Positions 1 to 11,800 of a stretch of 64,000 bases of DNA are shown here, piece after piece (within the stretch, counting starts at the first letter, position 1; each line of letters starts with the position of its first letter). The stretch spans positions 62,001-126,000 of the forward strand of contig VFFE01007018.1 of NCBI GenBank assembly GCA_008921705.1. Reading direction: 5' to 3'. Made by a program: the position numbers and the translations under genes. This stretch comes from Burhinus oedicnemus. Its lineage: Eukaryota; Chordata; Aves; Charadriiformes; Burhinidae. The notes beneath the pieces are model-generated. The model saw only the letters and a program-made list of their open reading frames with translations, was not told where the DNA came from and searched no databases.

Positions 1-3000
1 GGGACGGCCGGGTCCTGGGAACACCGCTGAGCCCTCGACGCCAGAAGAGGTGAGGCAGTCTGCCTCGCTCCGTGTCCCCGCCACGTCTCGTCCCTGCTCT
101 GCGGGTTAAGTGAGCCGGGGCTTGGCTCCTGGTTCTGCTCAGCAGGGCTGGGAAGGCGGGAGGCTTTCAGCTGGTCGTAAGCAGTGGGAGGTTGAAAGTC
201 CCAAGGAATAGCTGTGCTGCACGGCGTTCCCAGCAGCTGCTCCCGCGTGGCTGCTGCAGCTCTCGCCCCCCCTGCCAAAGCCACCAGTGCGACCGGGGAC
301 GGAGACAGCTGGACGGGCCCGTGCCCGCTGCGCACGGGCAGGATGGCAGCGGGGCAGGCTGCCGGCAGGGCAAGGGCAGTGCTGCCTGCTGGCATCCCCG
401 TGCGCCGGGACAGCGGATGGAGCCAAACAAGGAGAGCTGTCGCACGCAGGTGCAAAGCGACAGCAAGATAACGCACAAAAGTTTCGCCCAGGGACCACTT
501 ACTCGTTGGCACTAACTTGCCGGCGTTGAGCCCCGTGGGGTTTTGGGATGCAGGGATGCGCCCTGAGCCTGGAGCCCGGTAGGAGGGAGGGGATGGGGCC
601 ACTGCCCGGCGGGGTGCGGGGTCGCAGCACTGCCGCAGTGCTCCGAGGGCAGCAGGCGGAGGGGCAGGAAGGGCAGGGGGCACTAGGGGAGACCCGCTCC
701 TGCAAAGTGGTCTGCACTCACCTCTGGCCTCTGCCAGCTGCTTGGCTCCACGCACGGCACGGCATCGCCCTCCATGAGCCCCCCCGCCGCTCCCCGCGTG
801 CGGTGCGAGCTGGGGAGAGGGTAGCGTTTTCCACGCAGGAGTCCTGAGCTCGGTAAATGCGTTGGCTTTGCCCTTCGGAGTCTGCCACCAGATTGCGGCG
901 CCTGGATCCCTCCTGTCTGGCTCTAATTAATAGTGTGTGATAATTCGTCTCCGGTTGAGTTGGAATTTAACACTGAACGGATCCTTGCCCCCAGTGAAGG
1001 GCTGGTTTCACACTGATGATGACAGAACGGAGTATTACTTGTATAAGCATAATGATCTTACGCTGCCTGGAGCTCTGGATTTTCTCAGTGTATGACAAAT
1101 GTGAGGCATTTAAAAAAATTAGACACTTAGTATATTTTACATTATTTTCTAGAACGTGGATCTCTGTGGGTTGCCTAGAAATCCATTAACAAGAAATGTA
1201 AAGATGCTTAAAGGCATTTACCCAGATTAGCTGCCTTTATGTAGTCAAGGATCTTTTATGTGATTACCTTAAAAGCTAAAGAGCTGCTGCAAAACATTTA
1301 TAGTACAGACATCCTGAAGCAAAGAGTACACATCTGACAGAAAAATTAAGCCGTTAAAACAGATGTGTGGCTCTGGTTGCTTTTATTTTCAGACAAACAA
1401 CCTAGGAGGTGAAAGGAGTTAATAGACAGAGTATTTTCCTTTTGCAGCCCACAATGCAGGGCTGTGCAGCTTCGATCGTGAGATTTACGGGGAAGCTTTA
1501 CATTAACTTTTATTTTTGCTGTGATTTCTACCAGTCAGGGGTGAGGAGGTGACGCAGGGACGAGACGGCGCTGTTGGCAGCGGGTTGTGAAGGCACCGGC
1601 TGTGATGGAGCGTGTTCCTCCTGGGAAGCAGTGTCTGAGCCCCGGGATCAGCCGGGGGCAGTGGACTGGCGCGGCGCCGACGGTACCTGGTGCGGATCTT
1701 TTGAGCCCCACTAACTGTCGCTTTCCTGTGTGGGATATTTACTTAATGCCAGATACACGGTGCTGTATTGCTGCTGCCTGCTCCGCTCCGAGTCCAGCCT
1801 CAGCACCGCAGAAGCAGGAAGACTTGTCCTGGGGCACGTTTTTGTGACGTGCCCACAACAGCACGAAATTGCACAAATCCCTTGTTTTCCATTGTGAGAA
1901 AATCCTTTCAAGTGTGGAAGAGGAAGGAGAGGTGCAAAAGTTTCCGTGAGGTTTCCGCCTGCTCCTTCTTTCTTCAAGGGTACCTTTTACAGCCACATAC
2001 CGAGGCCCGTGTCCTCCCGGCTCCTTTGTCCTTTAGCACGAAAAGTCATTTGTCAGCAAAAGAAACAAAGTTTTGTTTTTCAGTCCAGATCTGGCTGTCC
2101 TCCCACTGAGACTTTCAACTCTTTATCTCAGGAATTGATGGTCTCGGATTCTGATCCTCTTTCCTTGGTGTTTGTATTGATTTTTTTTTTTTTCCAGGAG
2201 GGTTATTTTCACTGTGGTTTCAAAACTATCTTTCTGTCTCCACTTACAGCAGGTAATAGCTCAGCTCGGCGAATTACACATTTTCTGGGCCATGCTGGCC
2301 CCAGCTCTTTGCAGAAGCTCCCCTGGCAGTCTGGAGCCTGGATAACCGGGAGTCTTTGCTTTCCCGCTCTCATCTCTCCGGGCTCATCCCGTGGCAGTGG
2401 TAGCACCGGGGAGTGGGATGAGGGAAGCTGCCCGTGTGCTGGATGTGAGTGACAGAGGTGACCGGACAACGCGGGTGTATCGCTCTGCCTTTGCTTACAG
2501 ACACTGGCCCCTCGCTGCGCCGCCGGTGCTGGAGCAGAAAGCCGGTCTGCTGTGCCGCCTCGGGGACAGCATCCCTCTGCCCTGCGTGCTGCCCTCGTGG
2601 GGCTGTGTCCGTGGCGCTGGCTCGGCTGTGCCACAGCCCCTCTTTGGGCTCCGAGGTCATCAGCTGCATCTCAGAATGAATAAATCCAATAGTCTCGATT
2701 TAAAAGGCTGCTGTGTTTCCTTCACCCCGGCAATGGCTTTTAGTCATCCAGTCTTGCCAAAGGAAAATTCATGAGATCATTTCCCCAAAACAACATCATA
2801 CTTCAAAATCGTAATTAAAATACCTCTGGCTGTTCTAATATTAAGCTTGTATAAGTGCTTGGAATAATATTTCAGATAAATGGAAAAGCTTTGTACTCTA
2901 TTACCATGATCTACCCTTCTTCTAATGAAACGTATCTCTAACATCAAATCCTCCACGTACATTGAAAACGCTCTTCCCTGTTCCGTTCTTCAGTGACACG

Positions 3001-5600
3001 GATGCGTACAGCTCCCGTGGGTCTCGGTGGTGAATGGAGCTATCCCAGGGGTCTGTATTGATTTGCTTCATGACATTAATACCTTCCAGCGTACCAGCAG
3101 CAGGATCCTGCGCATGAATACTAAATGGGAGGATGTTGTGCCCCAGGGGCTGGTAAGTGAGATCCCATATATTACACCATGTGAGTTGTGTGTCATATTA
3201 GAGCAATCTAGTTTTAAAGGGCATCTTTCAAGCACAAACTAGCTTTTTCCCACACTTGACTGATCACACAAATAACTGTGATTAAAGGTCAAGTGCCTGG
3301 GTTTTTCTATTTTACTCCTTAAAAATTTATATGTGAAAGAAAACCTAGAAGTTAACATAGCATGAAATTGTTATGCAGTTATGAGCCTTTAATGACAACT
3401 AAATATCACTGTTCTCCCTGGGTGGCTTGAAAAATCTCCGGTAATAACGGGTCACTTCTGGTTTCCACTTGAGGAAGATTATAAATAAACCCTGCCTTTT
3501 GCTTCCCTGCCCTGTGATGTGATGGAGGGAGAGTTTTAACCGTGTGAACTTGTGACTCCCGTCTCCAGGGCTGCACCCCCGGGCTCGCCGGGAGCTGCCG
3601 GGCTGCAGGCGTGAGGCGGGAGCGTCGGCCGGCTGGAAGCACTGGTGTGCCGCGGCAGCACCGCAGCAAAGCGCCGGCCCACGCTGAGCTCTCCCGGACG
3701 GAAAGAGCATTGATAAATGGACGGGATTTTCTTGCGGGTCCAGTTAACACAGAGAAAAGGTAGTGGCCATGTTTTCAGGGGGACTGGGAAGTAGAGGGAG
3801 AGCTGGAAACACCCTCCGGCTTTGGGCATCCAGCTGGGCTGTCTGTGCCCCGATACGGGTCTCTGCCCTGGATCTGCCAGGCTACAACTAACGTGGGAGA
3901 TGAACAGGAGTCTTTGGGGCTGAGCTGAAATATGAAGTGTCACTGCTTTGGGATGAGAGGGCAGTGCTGGAAGACATGGAGAGCAAGTGGAAATACTAGA
4001 GGTGTGTATTGGCAAATCCAATTGTGAATCTAAATTGTGCTTGAAAGATGTTTCCTCCGTTTCTGCAGAACGGCCACAGCAGCAGCATCTTCCTCTGAAC
4101 TGGCCAAGAGCCCCAGATTTCCAAGAGATTTATATTCAGATGCGATGCCTCCCAAACCTCTCGAAAGCAAACATACCTTAGGTTTTAAAAAAATGCTTGG
4201 AAAGGCAAGATTCCCATGGAACAGCTTAAAGAAACATTGTGCTTGGGGTTTTGAGCTGGTACCTGGGTTGCTCAGGATTCCTGATCCTGCAGGGACTTTC
4301 ACACATGGTTAAACGTCTTCACGTGGGTAGTCTTACTGACTTCAGAAAGAGAGTATTTGGAAGCTGGAGCGTGAGGCAAATGAACTGCAATCACCATATC
4401 TAATTAATCCTATTATGCAATGTGCAAATCTGAGTCTGACTGGCAGCAGGCTTCAGTCGGATACCTGCTGCAGTAAACTTAGGCGTGCGTGAGGCAGCGC
4501 AGAATTCAGGCTTTAGCGTCTGACAGTTTAAGGTGTTTAAGTGCAGTGCATTTGTGCAGACGCAGGAGGGACGGCGAGGGCTGGGGGTGCCCGGCTGCGG
4601 GGCTATGCGCAGGGCTTGGCCGGTGGTCCAAGCACCCACCGCCGTGAACAGGGGCTGTGCCATAGCCCAGCCGGCACATGTTAGGTGGAGACTCAATATT
4701 TTTATTCCAGTCTTGCAGTGTTTTACATTTGGCAGCATGTAATCACAGCGAGGGGAACATCCCACAGGAACAAGTGTTGCTACAGAAGCAAGCTTTGGTG
4801 TCACGGTATCAGCCATCAGGTGGGAAACTGACGGGCGTTCAGCCTGACTAAATTTTGCAGGGACCTGCAACACCTACAATTAGTGATAATCAAACTTTGA
4901 TGAGTTCCTCCCCCGGTGCTGGAGGCTGTGGGCCCTGGCGGCATGCGCCTCGCCTGCAGCGAGCCGGGAATTGCCTCCCCCAGCCCAGCCAACCTGCCCG
5001 CGCTGCACTTGCCGTGGCGGCACTGCCCTTTGCGCAGGGCTGGCAGGACCTGCCCCCACCCTGCCTGGGGCTGCCTTTTCCTGGGATTTCTTTCTGGCCA
5101 CTCAGACTTTTACGGCAGCCGCTGGGCTTGAAGGATTTTGAGACGAAGCTGGGAATCAAGTTCCAACCCAGAAAGGCAGAACAGAGGGTTTGACATAAAA
5201 CTGGCATTCCTGGGCATCGCTTGCAGGCAAGGGCAGTGATGAGACCCGCCCCGCTCCTCTCCTGGGCCCTGTGGTGCGGCAATAGGGCTCTGACTCGCCA
5301 CCGACTGCCTGTTAATGGCAGCAGGGAGCAAAGGTCATCTGGTGGGAGGGCCCCACAGCACTGTTAATTATGGCCGTGACCACAAGGCCACAGTGTCTCA
5401 GCATCAGCGAGGGCTGTCCGTGCTGCAGCAGTCCTCTGGCTTCCATGGGGAGGGCGGTCCCTGCCCTCGGCAGCGGTACCAGGCGGCCCAAAGCTCAGCC
5501 CCGCTGTGCTCCGCCTGCCCCAGCACGACCCTGCCCCACCGATCCTGCACCGAGACACAGCTGGCGGGCCACGAACTGCGGCTGCCGTCATTAGGCTCCG
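1..5600. other. 5' flanking region without a recognisable gene
   Basis: I see no exon, RNA gene or intact transposon here. Open frames are short and do not resemble known proteins. The first 850 bases are GC-rich. AT-rich blocks sit at about 900-1540, 2760-3000 and 3160-3420, and a T13 run at 2181-2193. In mammals the neighbour on this side of EPHA10 is MANEAL, from memory of the human map, but none of its coding sequence is recognisable here, so it is either further away or absent. Confidence 0.6.
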
Positions 5601-5658
5601 GAGTGAACGGCGCCCTCGCCCCGCCCATTCTCGCCGAGCGCCCCGGCGGCCGCCGCGG

Positions 5659-5663
5659 ATTGG
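5659..5663 (-). promoter_or_regulatory. Inverted CCAAT box (possible NF-Y site)
   Basis: ATTGG within GCGGATTGGCC lies about 115 bases upstream of the EPHA10 start codon and about 50 bases upstream of the GC boxes. The spacing is usual for CpG-island promoters. The match is short, so the assignment rests on its position. Confidence 0.4.
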
Positions 5664-5709
5664 CCCTGCCGGCCCGCGGCCCCGCCCCGGCGGCGGCGGT
5701 TGGCGGCAC

Positions 5710-5725
5710 GGGGCGGGGGCGGGGC
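5710..5725 (+). promoter_or_regulatory. GC-box cluster (Sp/KLF type)
   Basis: Three G runs of 4, 5 and 4 bases separated by single C bases form overlapping GGGGCGGGG-like boxes about 50-65 bases upstream of the ATG. This matches Sp1/KLF consensus sites and, with neighbouring GG runs, could also fold as a G-quadruplex. It is the strongest core-promoter-like signal near exon 1. Confidence 0.5.
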
Positions 5726-5776
5726 GCGGCGGCCGGAGCGCGGCGGCGGCGCGGGGCGCGCGGAGTCGGCGGCGCC

Positions 5777-5885
5777 ATGGCGACGGCGCGCGGCGGCGGC
5801 GGCTTCCCCCGGGCGCTGCTGCTGCTGCCGCCGCTGCTGCTGCTGCCGCTGCTGCCGGTGCTGCCCCGCGCCGCCGCCGAGCAGG
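5777..5885 (+). CDS. EPHA10: EPHA10 exon 1: start codon and signal peptide
   Basis: The ATG has a strong initiation context (GCCATGG, G at -3 and +4) and is followed by Met-Ala-Thr-Ala-Arg-Gly and a long Leu/Pro-rich core, then Arg-Ala-Ala-Ala-Glu-Gln. This is a typical signal peptide with cleavage expected near Ala32-Ala34. The reading frame is open further upstream, but only because the CpG island lacks stops. This ATG is chosen for its context and its distance from the signal core. The donor is CAGG/gtgagc at 5886, leaving the exon in phase 1. The Leu core is built from CTG and CCG triplet runs. Confidence 0.9.
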
Positions 5886-8800
5886 GTGAGCCGGGGCGGG
5901 GGCCGGGCGGGCGGAGCGGCGGCACCCGGTACGCCGCGTCCCCGCTGATCCAGCGCCCCGGCCGCGCCGTGCCCCCCGTGCCCGGCGGCGCCCGGTGCCG
6001 CCGCCTCGGCTCCCGCCTTGGTCGCCCGCGGCGGGGTCGGGCTGCGCGTTGCGGTGCCGGGAGAGGCCGGCGCGGCTCGGCGGCGGGTCCGCCCCGGGAC
6101 CGGTGGGTCGGGTCCGGGCGCGCTTCCCCTTCCTCCCTCCGGTGTCGCCGCCAGCGGCGGCGGCTTCGCGGGGTGGATGTGCCGCCGTTCTGCGGGGAGC
6201 GGGACGGGTCCCGGAGCGAGGGGACTCGGGCTTCCAGGTCCCCGCTGTCTCCAGAGGGGCTGGGAGGAAGGAGCTGCTGCGGCGCCCGCTGCCCGCGCAG
6301 CGCGGCCGGTACCGGGCGGGAGCGGAGCGGCGGGATCCCGGCCCGCCTGCAGCGGCTCGGGGGGGCGGCGCCGCCCCCGGGGTCTGTGTGCGCCGGGGTT
6401 GTGCTGCCTTGGCCGCCGGCGGGAAGGGCGACCCCCGGGTGTCTCCCCGCTCGCTTGCGACAGGAGCCGCCAGGGGTGCGCCCTCCGCCACCGGCGGTAC
6501 CCGGTGTCGCGAACCGGAGAGGAGGCGCAACTTGCCCGTCAGGGGCTGCTGCTGTTTGCTGGCTGTGGAAGGGTCGTGAAACTGTGAATTTGGGGGAAAT
6601 ACCTCTTCCTGTCGAACAGAGAATTAGCTATTTTGTGGAAAAAGGATGTGGTCTTTCAAGGAAAATCTTGTCTCAACGCAGCCGCCGGTACCTTTCAGTT
6701 CCAGGAGATGCGCGCTGCGGGCACGGTACAGCTGCAGCATTGGCTGGCGATGCTGGATGGATTGTCCTGCCGAGTCCCTTGGGAAGGACTGCAGCCTTCC
6801 CTGGGACGTCGTCCTCGTTAGGTTGGGGTGCTAATCGCGTAACTGCGAGGTCCACTCTGGATGCGCAGCCCGGAGCTCTGCAGCGCGGAGTCCTGCTGGG
6901 TGCTCACACGCTGGGCGGTGGAGCTGGGGAGGGAGCTGCCCCCTGCGCTCTGCCCCCTGACCCTCCGCTCAGGCGGGCGGGTGTCCGGGAAGGGTGCGTG
7001 GCCCTGAGCTTCCCGGCGGATGGGGCGGGTGGATATTTACTGGCGTTTCCTGGGTCTGTGAGTTCGCTTTCTAATGTGTTGTCTTCCCTGCAGTTGTCCT
7101 GCTGGACTCGAAGGAATCGCAAGCGGAGCTGGGCTGGACCTCCCACCCGTCAAACGGGGTAAGTGCGGAGGTGGGACCGTCCCTCTGCGCTGCCAGAGAG
7201 GGTCTGCCCTTTGGCGCTGAGCAGTATTTAGGGTCCACACGTGGAGCCGGTGGAGGGGGCTGGCAGCCGCGGGGTCTCCTCGAGCCAGGGGTGGGTGGGC
7301 AGCTCGGCACGAGCTGTCGTGTTGATCAGCGATGGGCACCTCGGGGCGCAGAGCGAGAAGTGAAGAGCTGGTCTTGCGAGCGGTACAACCGCTGTGGAAC
7401 AGCTCCTCAAAATGAATTTTACACTCCTGTAACAAGCAAATAAACACCCGCTAGTTAAGCCTCTGTATTGTAGATTGCACGCCAGCGCGCGCTCCTGGGG
7501 ATCGGTTCAGCCCTTGGAAGAGGGCTGTGGCTGGCATGGGATCGTTGGGAGCTCTGCATCGTGTAGGGTTTGTCTGATCAGGTCCTTGCTCTGCTGCCAG
7601 CGTCAGCCTATAGCTGCTTTCAGGAGAGTGTGTTGGGAAACTCAAGAGTTGTGTTCCTTGCTGCTTTGGATTCATTTTCCAGAATGGAAACAAACCAGTC
7701 GGAGGGAATAGCGATAGATCCTGGAGTCATCTGCGTTGCCCAGCTGTTAGTCTGCAGAAGCAGCTCTGTTATGGGTACATTTGGCAATCTTGCATAAATT
7801 TACACCCAGAAAGAATTGCTTCGGGAAGCTGCCGGGTCATCCTTAAGGCTGTGGGGGTTGAATCATGATTTCACTAATCAGAATCTCTGCTGGTAACTTT
7901 GGGGAAATACCGTTTCACTTGCAGTCAGAGGATTTGTTGTGTTCTAGCTAAAACTTCTGACAGAGAAGCCGCCGCTGCTGTTCACGAAAATACTTGTCCT
8001 TGTGTGATGGTGTGACTGGCATCACATCTCCTTGGCCATCTGTGATTTCTCTGGGTAGCCCAAGCCCATGTGGCATTTCACTGTGTGGAATGCTCTGCAG
8101 ATGCGCCTTCCCAGGGACAGAAAATCTGAGGTGCACGTGGGAGATAAAGGCTCTGGCTGCTCAGCAGATGACTCGTCCCATTTCATATTAGATTTTGGTT
8201 TAGAAGACCTGACGCCAGTCCTTGCTTTCTGGTTGCGTCTCCCTGTTTGCACCTCTGCAAAGAGCTCAGGTGTTAGGTGGTGCAGCAGCACCGCTGTGTT
8301 ACTACAGCTTGTGGTTTTGGTGGGGTAAGGACTTCTAGTGGCTATAATATAACGGCCTCTAGGTGGAGAGGCTGCTGGTGGTGAGCTTATACTGATGGGT
8401 GTGTTTCGGCCAGGGTGGCTGGTTCTTGCTGATGGCAGCCTTCGAGCTGTGACAGCCCTTTGTGTTCTTTCCCCAGTGGGAAGAAATCAGTGGTGTGGAT
8501 GAGAATTACAAGCCGATACGCACGTACCAGGTCTGCAACGTCATGGAGCCAAACCAGAACAACTGGCTGCAGACAGGCTGGATTGCCAGGCACGACGGCC
8601 AGAGGATCTTCATCGAGCTGAAGTTCACCCTGCGGGACTGCAACAGCATCCCTGGCGTGATGGGCACCTGCAAGGAGACTTTCAATCTGTACTACGTCGA
8701 GTCTGACTCGGACCTGGGCCGTAGCATCCGTGAGAGCAAGCACACCAAGATCGACACCATTGCCGCTGATGAGAGCTTCACGCAGGGAGACCTGGGTGAG

Positions 8801-11800
8801 CGTAAGATGAAGCTGAACACCGAGCTGAGGGAGATTGGGCACCTGAGCAAGAGAGGCTTCCACCTGGGCTTCCAGGACGTGGGTGCCTGCGTGGCGCTGG
8901 TCTCTGTGCGGGTGTATTACAAGAAGTGCCTCGCCACCGTGCAGAGCCTGGCCGTGTTTCCAGACACGGTGGCAGAGACAGCCTTCGCGACTTTGGTGGA
9001 AGTTAAGGGCACTTGTGTCGCTCACGCCGAAGTGGACGTGGATAATCCCCCCAGGATGCACTGCAGCGCGGAGGGCGAGTGGCTGGTCCCCATAGGGAAG
9101 TGCACGTGTGGTCCCGGCTTCGAGGAGAAGGACGGGGGATGCAGAGGTAAAAGTGGCCGTCAGTGTCCTCTGGGGGTTTTTGTCCGTGTCAGTCTGTGTT
9201 GCTGCCAGACTGCTTCAGTCTGCCTGGTGCCTGAGCACAGCTCAGACAAGTGGAATTGCCTTTTGTCAGCAGGATGGTTCTTTTAGTTGATTGCAGCTCC
9301 CCAGCTACGGCCAGGCCTTAATTTGAAGGGTGGCAATTGGGTAAATGGGACGCGTGACCGGTAGCTGCTCTGCAGCACGGTGTTGGCTGGGCAGAAGTGC
9401 CAAAGCTCTGAATACCGTCAGGCATTTCCCACAACTTTATCTGTAATTGTAAAATTACTCTAGAACATTAATATCTCCATTGTCGTGCTTTAGACACAAC
9501 TTAATAATTTGGTGACTCTACAGCTTGCAGGGTTACATTTAATGATGGGTGTAAAAATGGATATAACCTCTACCTTAGCGGGTATCCCTCTAATGAACCT
9601 GGGGCTGTGACCACTTCGATCTCGCTTTCAAAGGCAGGTGAGAGCCCTGGGCGTGTGGGATATGGGCTGCCATGTTCCACCTCTCGGAGTGTGTGAGCCT
9701 CTGAAAGGAGAGAGGTGCCGGGCTGATGCCTCTTCCCGGGCACCGTCCTGCTTCGGTCCGTGGTCAGAACCTCGTCCCAGCACAGCGTGGTCTCAGGTGC
9801 CAGCACGAGCCAGCAGCGGTGCCCGGCAAGCAGAGGCCGCTCTGCGTGCGAGGCGGCGGGTGTGCATCTCCTACCCCAGGGACAGCCGTTCCTCCGTCCG
9901 TCTGTCCGTCAGCATCAGCACCCAGGGGCTTTTCTTCTCTGAAGGTGTAATTAGCTTTCAGTTAACTGGCAGTGTGCGTGGCTGCCCTGTTAGCAAAGCT
10001 CCCCTGGGGCAAAGGAGAGGTCAGATCACGAGCTGGGATGTGTGCAGAGATACGTGCGAGGAGATGTTTTCGTCAGTAAGATATGACTGAAAACACCCTT
10101 CGCTGCCCGTGCAGGTGTCCAGGTGATATCTCGGACCTCTGCCTTTTCACCTGGTAGAAAGTGGATTGAGAGGAAATTAGCTAAATAGGCTCCAAACAGG
10201 TACAGTTCCCCCATGTTTAAGGCGTATGGTACGGTGGGAGAGTGAGCTTTTGCTGAGGAATTGGGTCTGTCCTTCAGGAGCTACTCGAGGCTTTCCAGAT
10301 TTAAATTGTGCCGACTGTGCCGCCTTCCTCCAGCGTGTGGGAAGCCTTTCCCGGCGCTCTGGGTAGTGGCTGTTCGCTTGGTGCCCTCCTTAAGAAGACC
10401 TTATTAAAACTATCGGATTGAAATCTCAGTGCTGTTCACTGCTTCAGTGGCTGCGTGGCAGCTCGCCATGCTTTCCCCATCTGTTTGGAGTGGGAATTTA
10501 CATAGCGCGTCCCAGAAGGCTTTTGCTAATGTTTCAGGCTTCTCTGTGTTGAGTTAAATAATTCATATTCTCTAAGGGAAAATATTTGAAGTAATTTAAT
10601 GGACATAATTAAGTTTTTCCCCCCTCTCACAGAAAGCAGGTCGTTAGTCACTCTCTGTGGAGCAGCGTCTGATGTCTGGTCAAATATCAGAAAATAGTTT
10701 TTAAGGGCTGAAAGTTTCGGGTTTTTTTGAGAGCCCTGCATTAGCACAGCACTAAGTGAATAACTTTAAAAGATTTCTGATGAAAGTATCCGGGGCTGCA
10801 GAAATTATTCAACAAGGACAAAAGCCCTTGAGGTGGAGGCAGGTAAATACGGTGGGAGTTTGGGGATGTTAACACAGCCAGGTGATGGCACAGCAAACCT
10901 GGCTCCACCGCCGTGGTCCCGTGGTGGTGGCTTTGGAGGACTCCGTGGTTGCGAGTCTGCTGGATCCTCCTTGTCCGTTAAACTCCTTGGCCAGAGTCTC
11001 TGTCGCAGCTCTGGTGGCCAGAGGAGGCTGGACCCTGAGTTTGTTGAAGGACCGCTTTGGGAAGCAGGGACGGCTGGGGGCCGACCCCCCGTCCTGTGCC
11101 AGGGGTGGCTGGTGGCTCTCCAGGCTGTCTCGGGTGCTGCTTTGTAGCTCCTGGTCCTCTCCCTTATCCTTCAGTCTGCTCCAAGGACCTTCTGGCTGTG
11201 CCTGCAGCATGGGACCTGCTGGTGTCCAAAATCAGTTGCCCGTTCACCTCGCTGACCGCTGGGGTGCGGGTGGGTCCGGTGACCCCACGGGGCCTATCCC
11301 GTGGCCGTATCCAGGGCGGTGCTTAGGACCAAGTGCACGGCGCAGCTTCTTGGGTCTAAATCAAAGGGAAATCAGACAGCAGAAGCAAAGGAGAGGTTTC
11401 CCCAGGCCATCTCACAGCAGGGCACAGCCCCGTCGCATGGCACGGTGCCCTCGGCCGGTCCGACCCAGCCCAGCTGGCCACGGGCAGGGGGGAGACTTCG
11501 CTGGTGCCGGCGCCCTTGGCCCCGTGCCGGGCTGTGCCTGGTCGGCAGCGCAGACGGCGGCCGCGGCATGTGGCCGGGAGACGTGGGCCTTCTCTGCAGG
11601 AAGAGCAAGCTTTATTTCCCGCTGAACTGGTGAAGCTGTTTGAACTAAATCACAAAGCCGGTATCCCTGTAGCGGTGGTTGAAGTGCTGAAATCATCCTG
11701 CCACTGCGAGAACATTTGTATCCTCGCGCTGAAATTAGGAGAGATGAAAAAAGACTAACAGGATTTACGGCACTGCTAATTACTGCTGCGAGGAAGCCGA

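Larger units (their letters stand above)
5590..6560. promoter_or_regulatory. EPHA10: CpG-rich promoter region around EPHA10 exon 1
   Basis: This stretch is extremely rich in G, C and CpG, and covers the region just upstream of the start codon, exon 1 and the start of intron 1. An inverted CCAAT box (ATTGG) is at 5659-5663 and a GC-box cluster at 5710-5725. No TATA box is visible at a sensible distance from the start codon. This is typical of a CpG-island promoter with dispersed initiation. The transcription start itself cannot be placed from sequence alone, and any upstream non-coding exon would be missed. Confidence 0.7.

Noticed and set aside
1010..1075. TGATGATGA box resembling a C/D-box snoRNA start
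   Set aside because: No D box (CTGA) or terminal stem at the expected distance.
3027..3242. Open frame starting Met-Val-Asn-Gly-Ala-Ile-Pro-Gly with a donor-like GGCTG/gtaagt inside
   Set aside because: Product resembles no known protein, no matching acceptor or partner exon was found, and the frame is short.
5364..6530. 388-codon minus-strand open frame over the CpG island
   Set aside because: Low-complexity Arg/Ala/Pro product, the antisense shadow of the GC-rich promoter and exon 1.
5315..7162. 615-codon open frame spanning exon 1, intron 1 and exon 2
   Set aside because: Long only because CpG-rich DNA lacks stops; the conserved protein needs splicing of intron 1, and the signal peptide starts at 5777.
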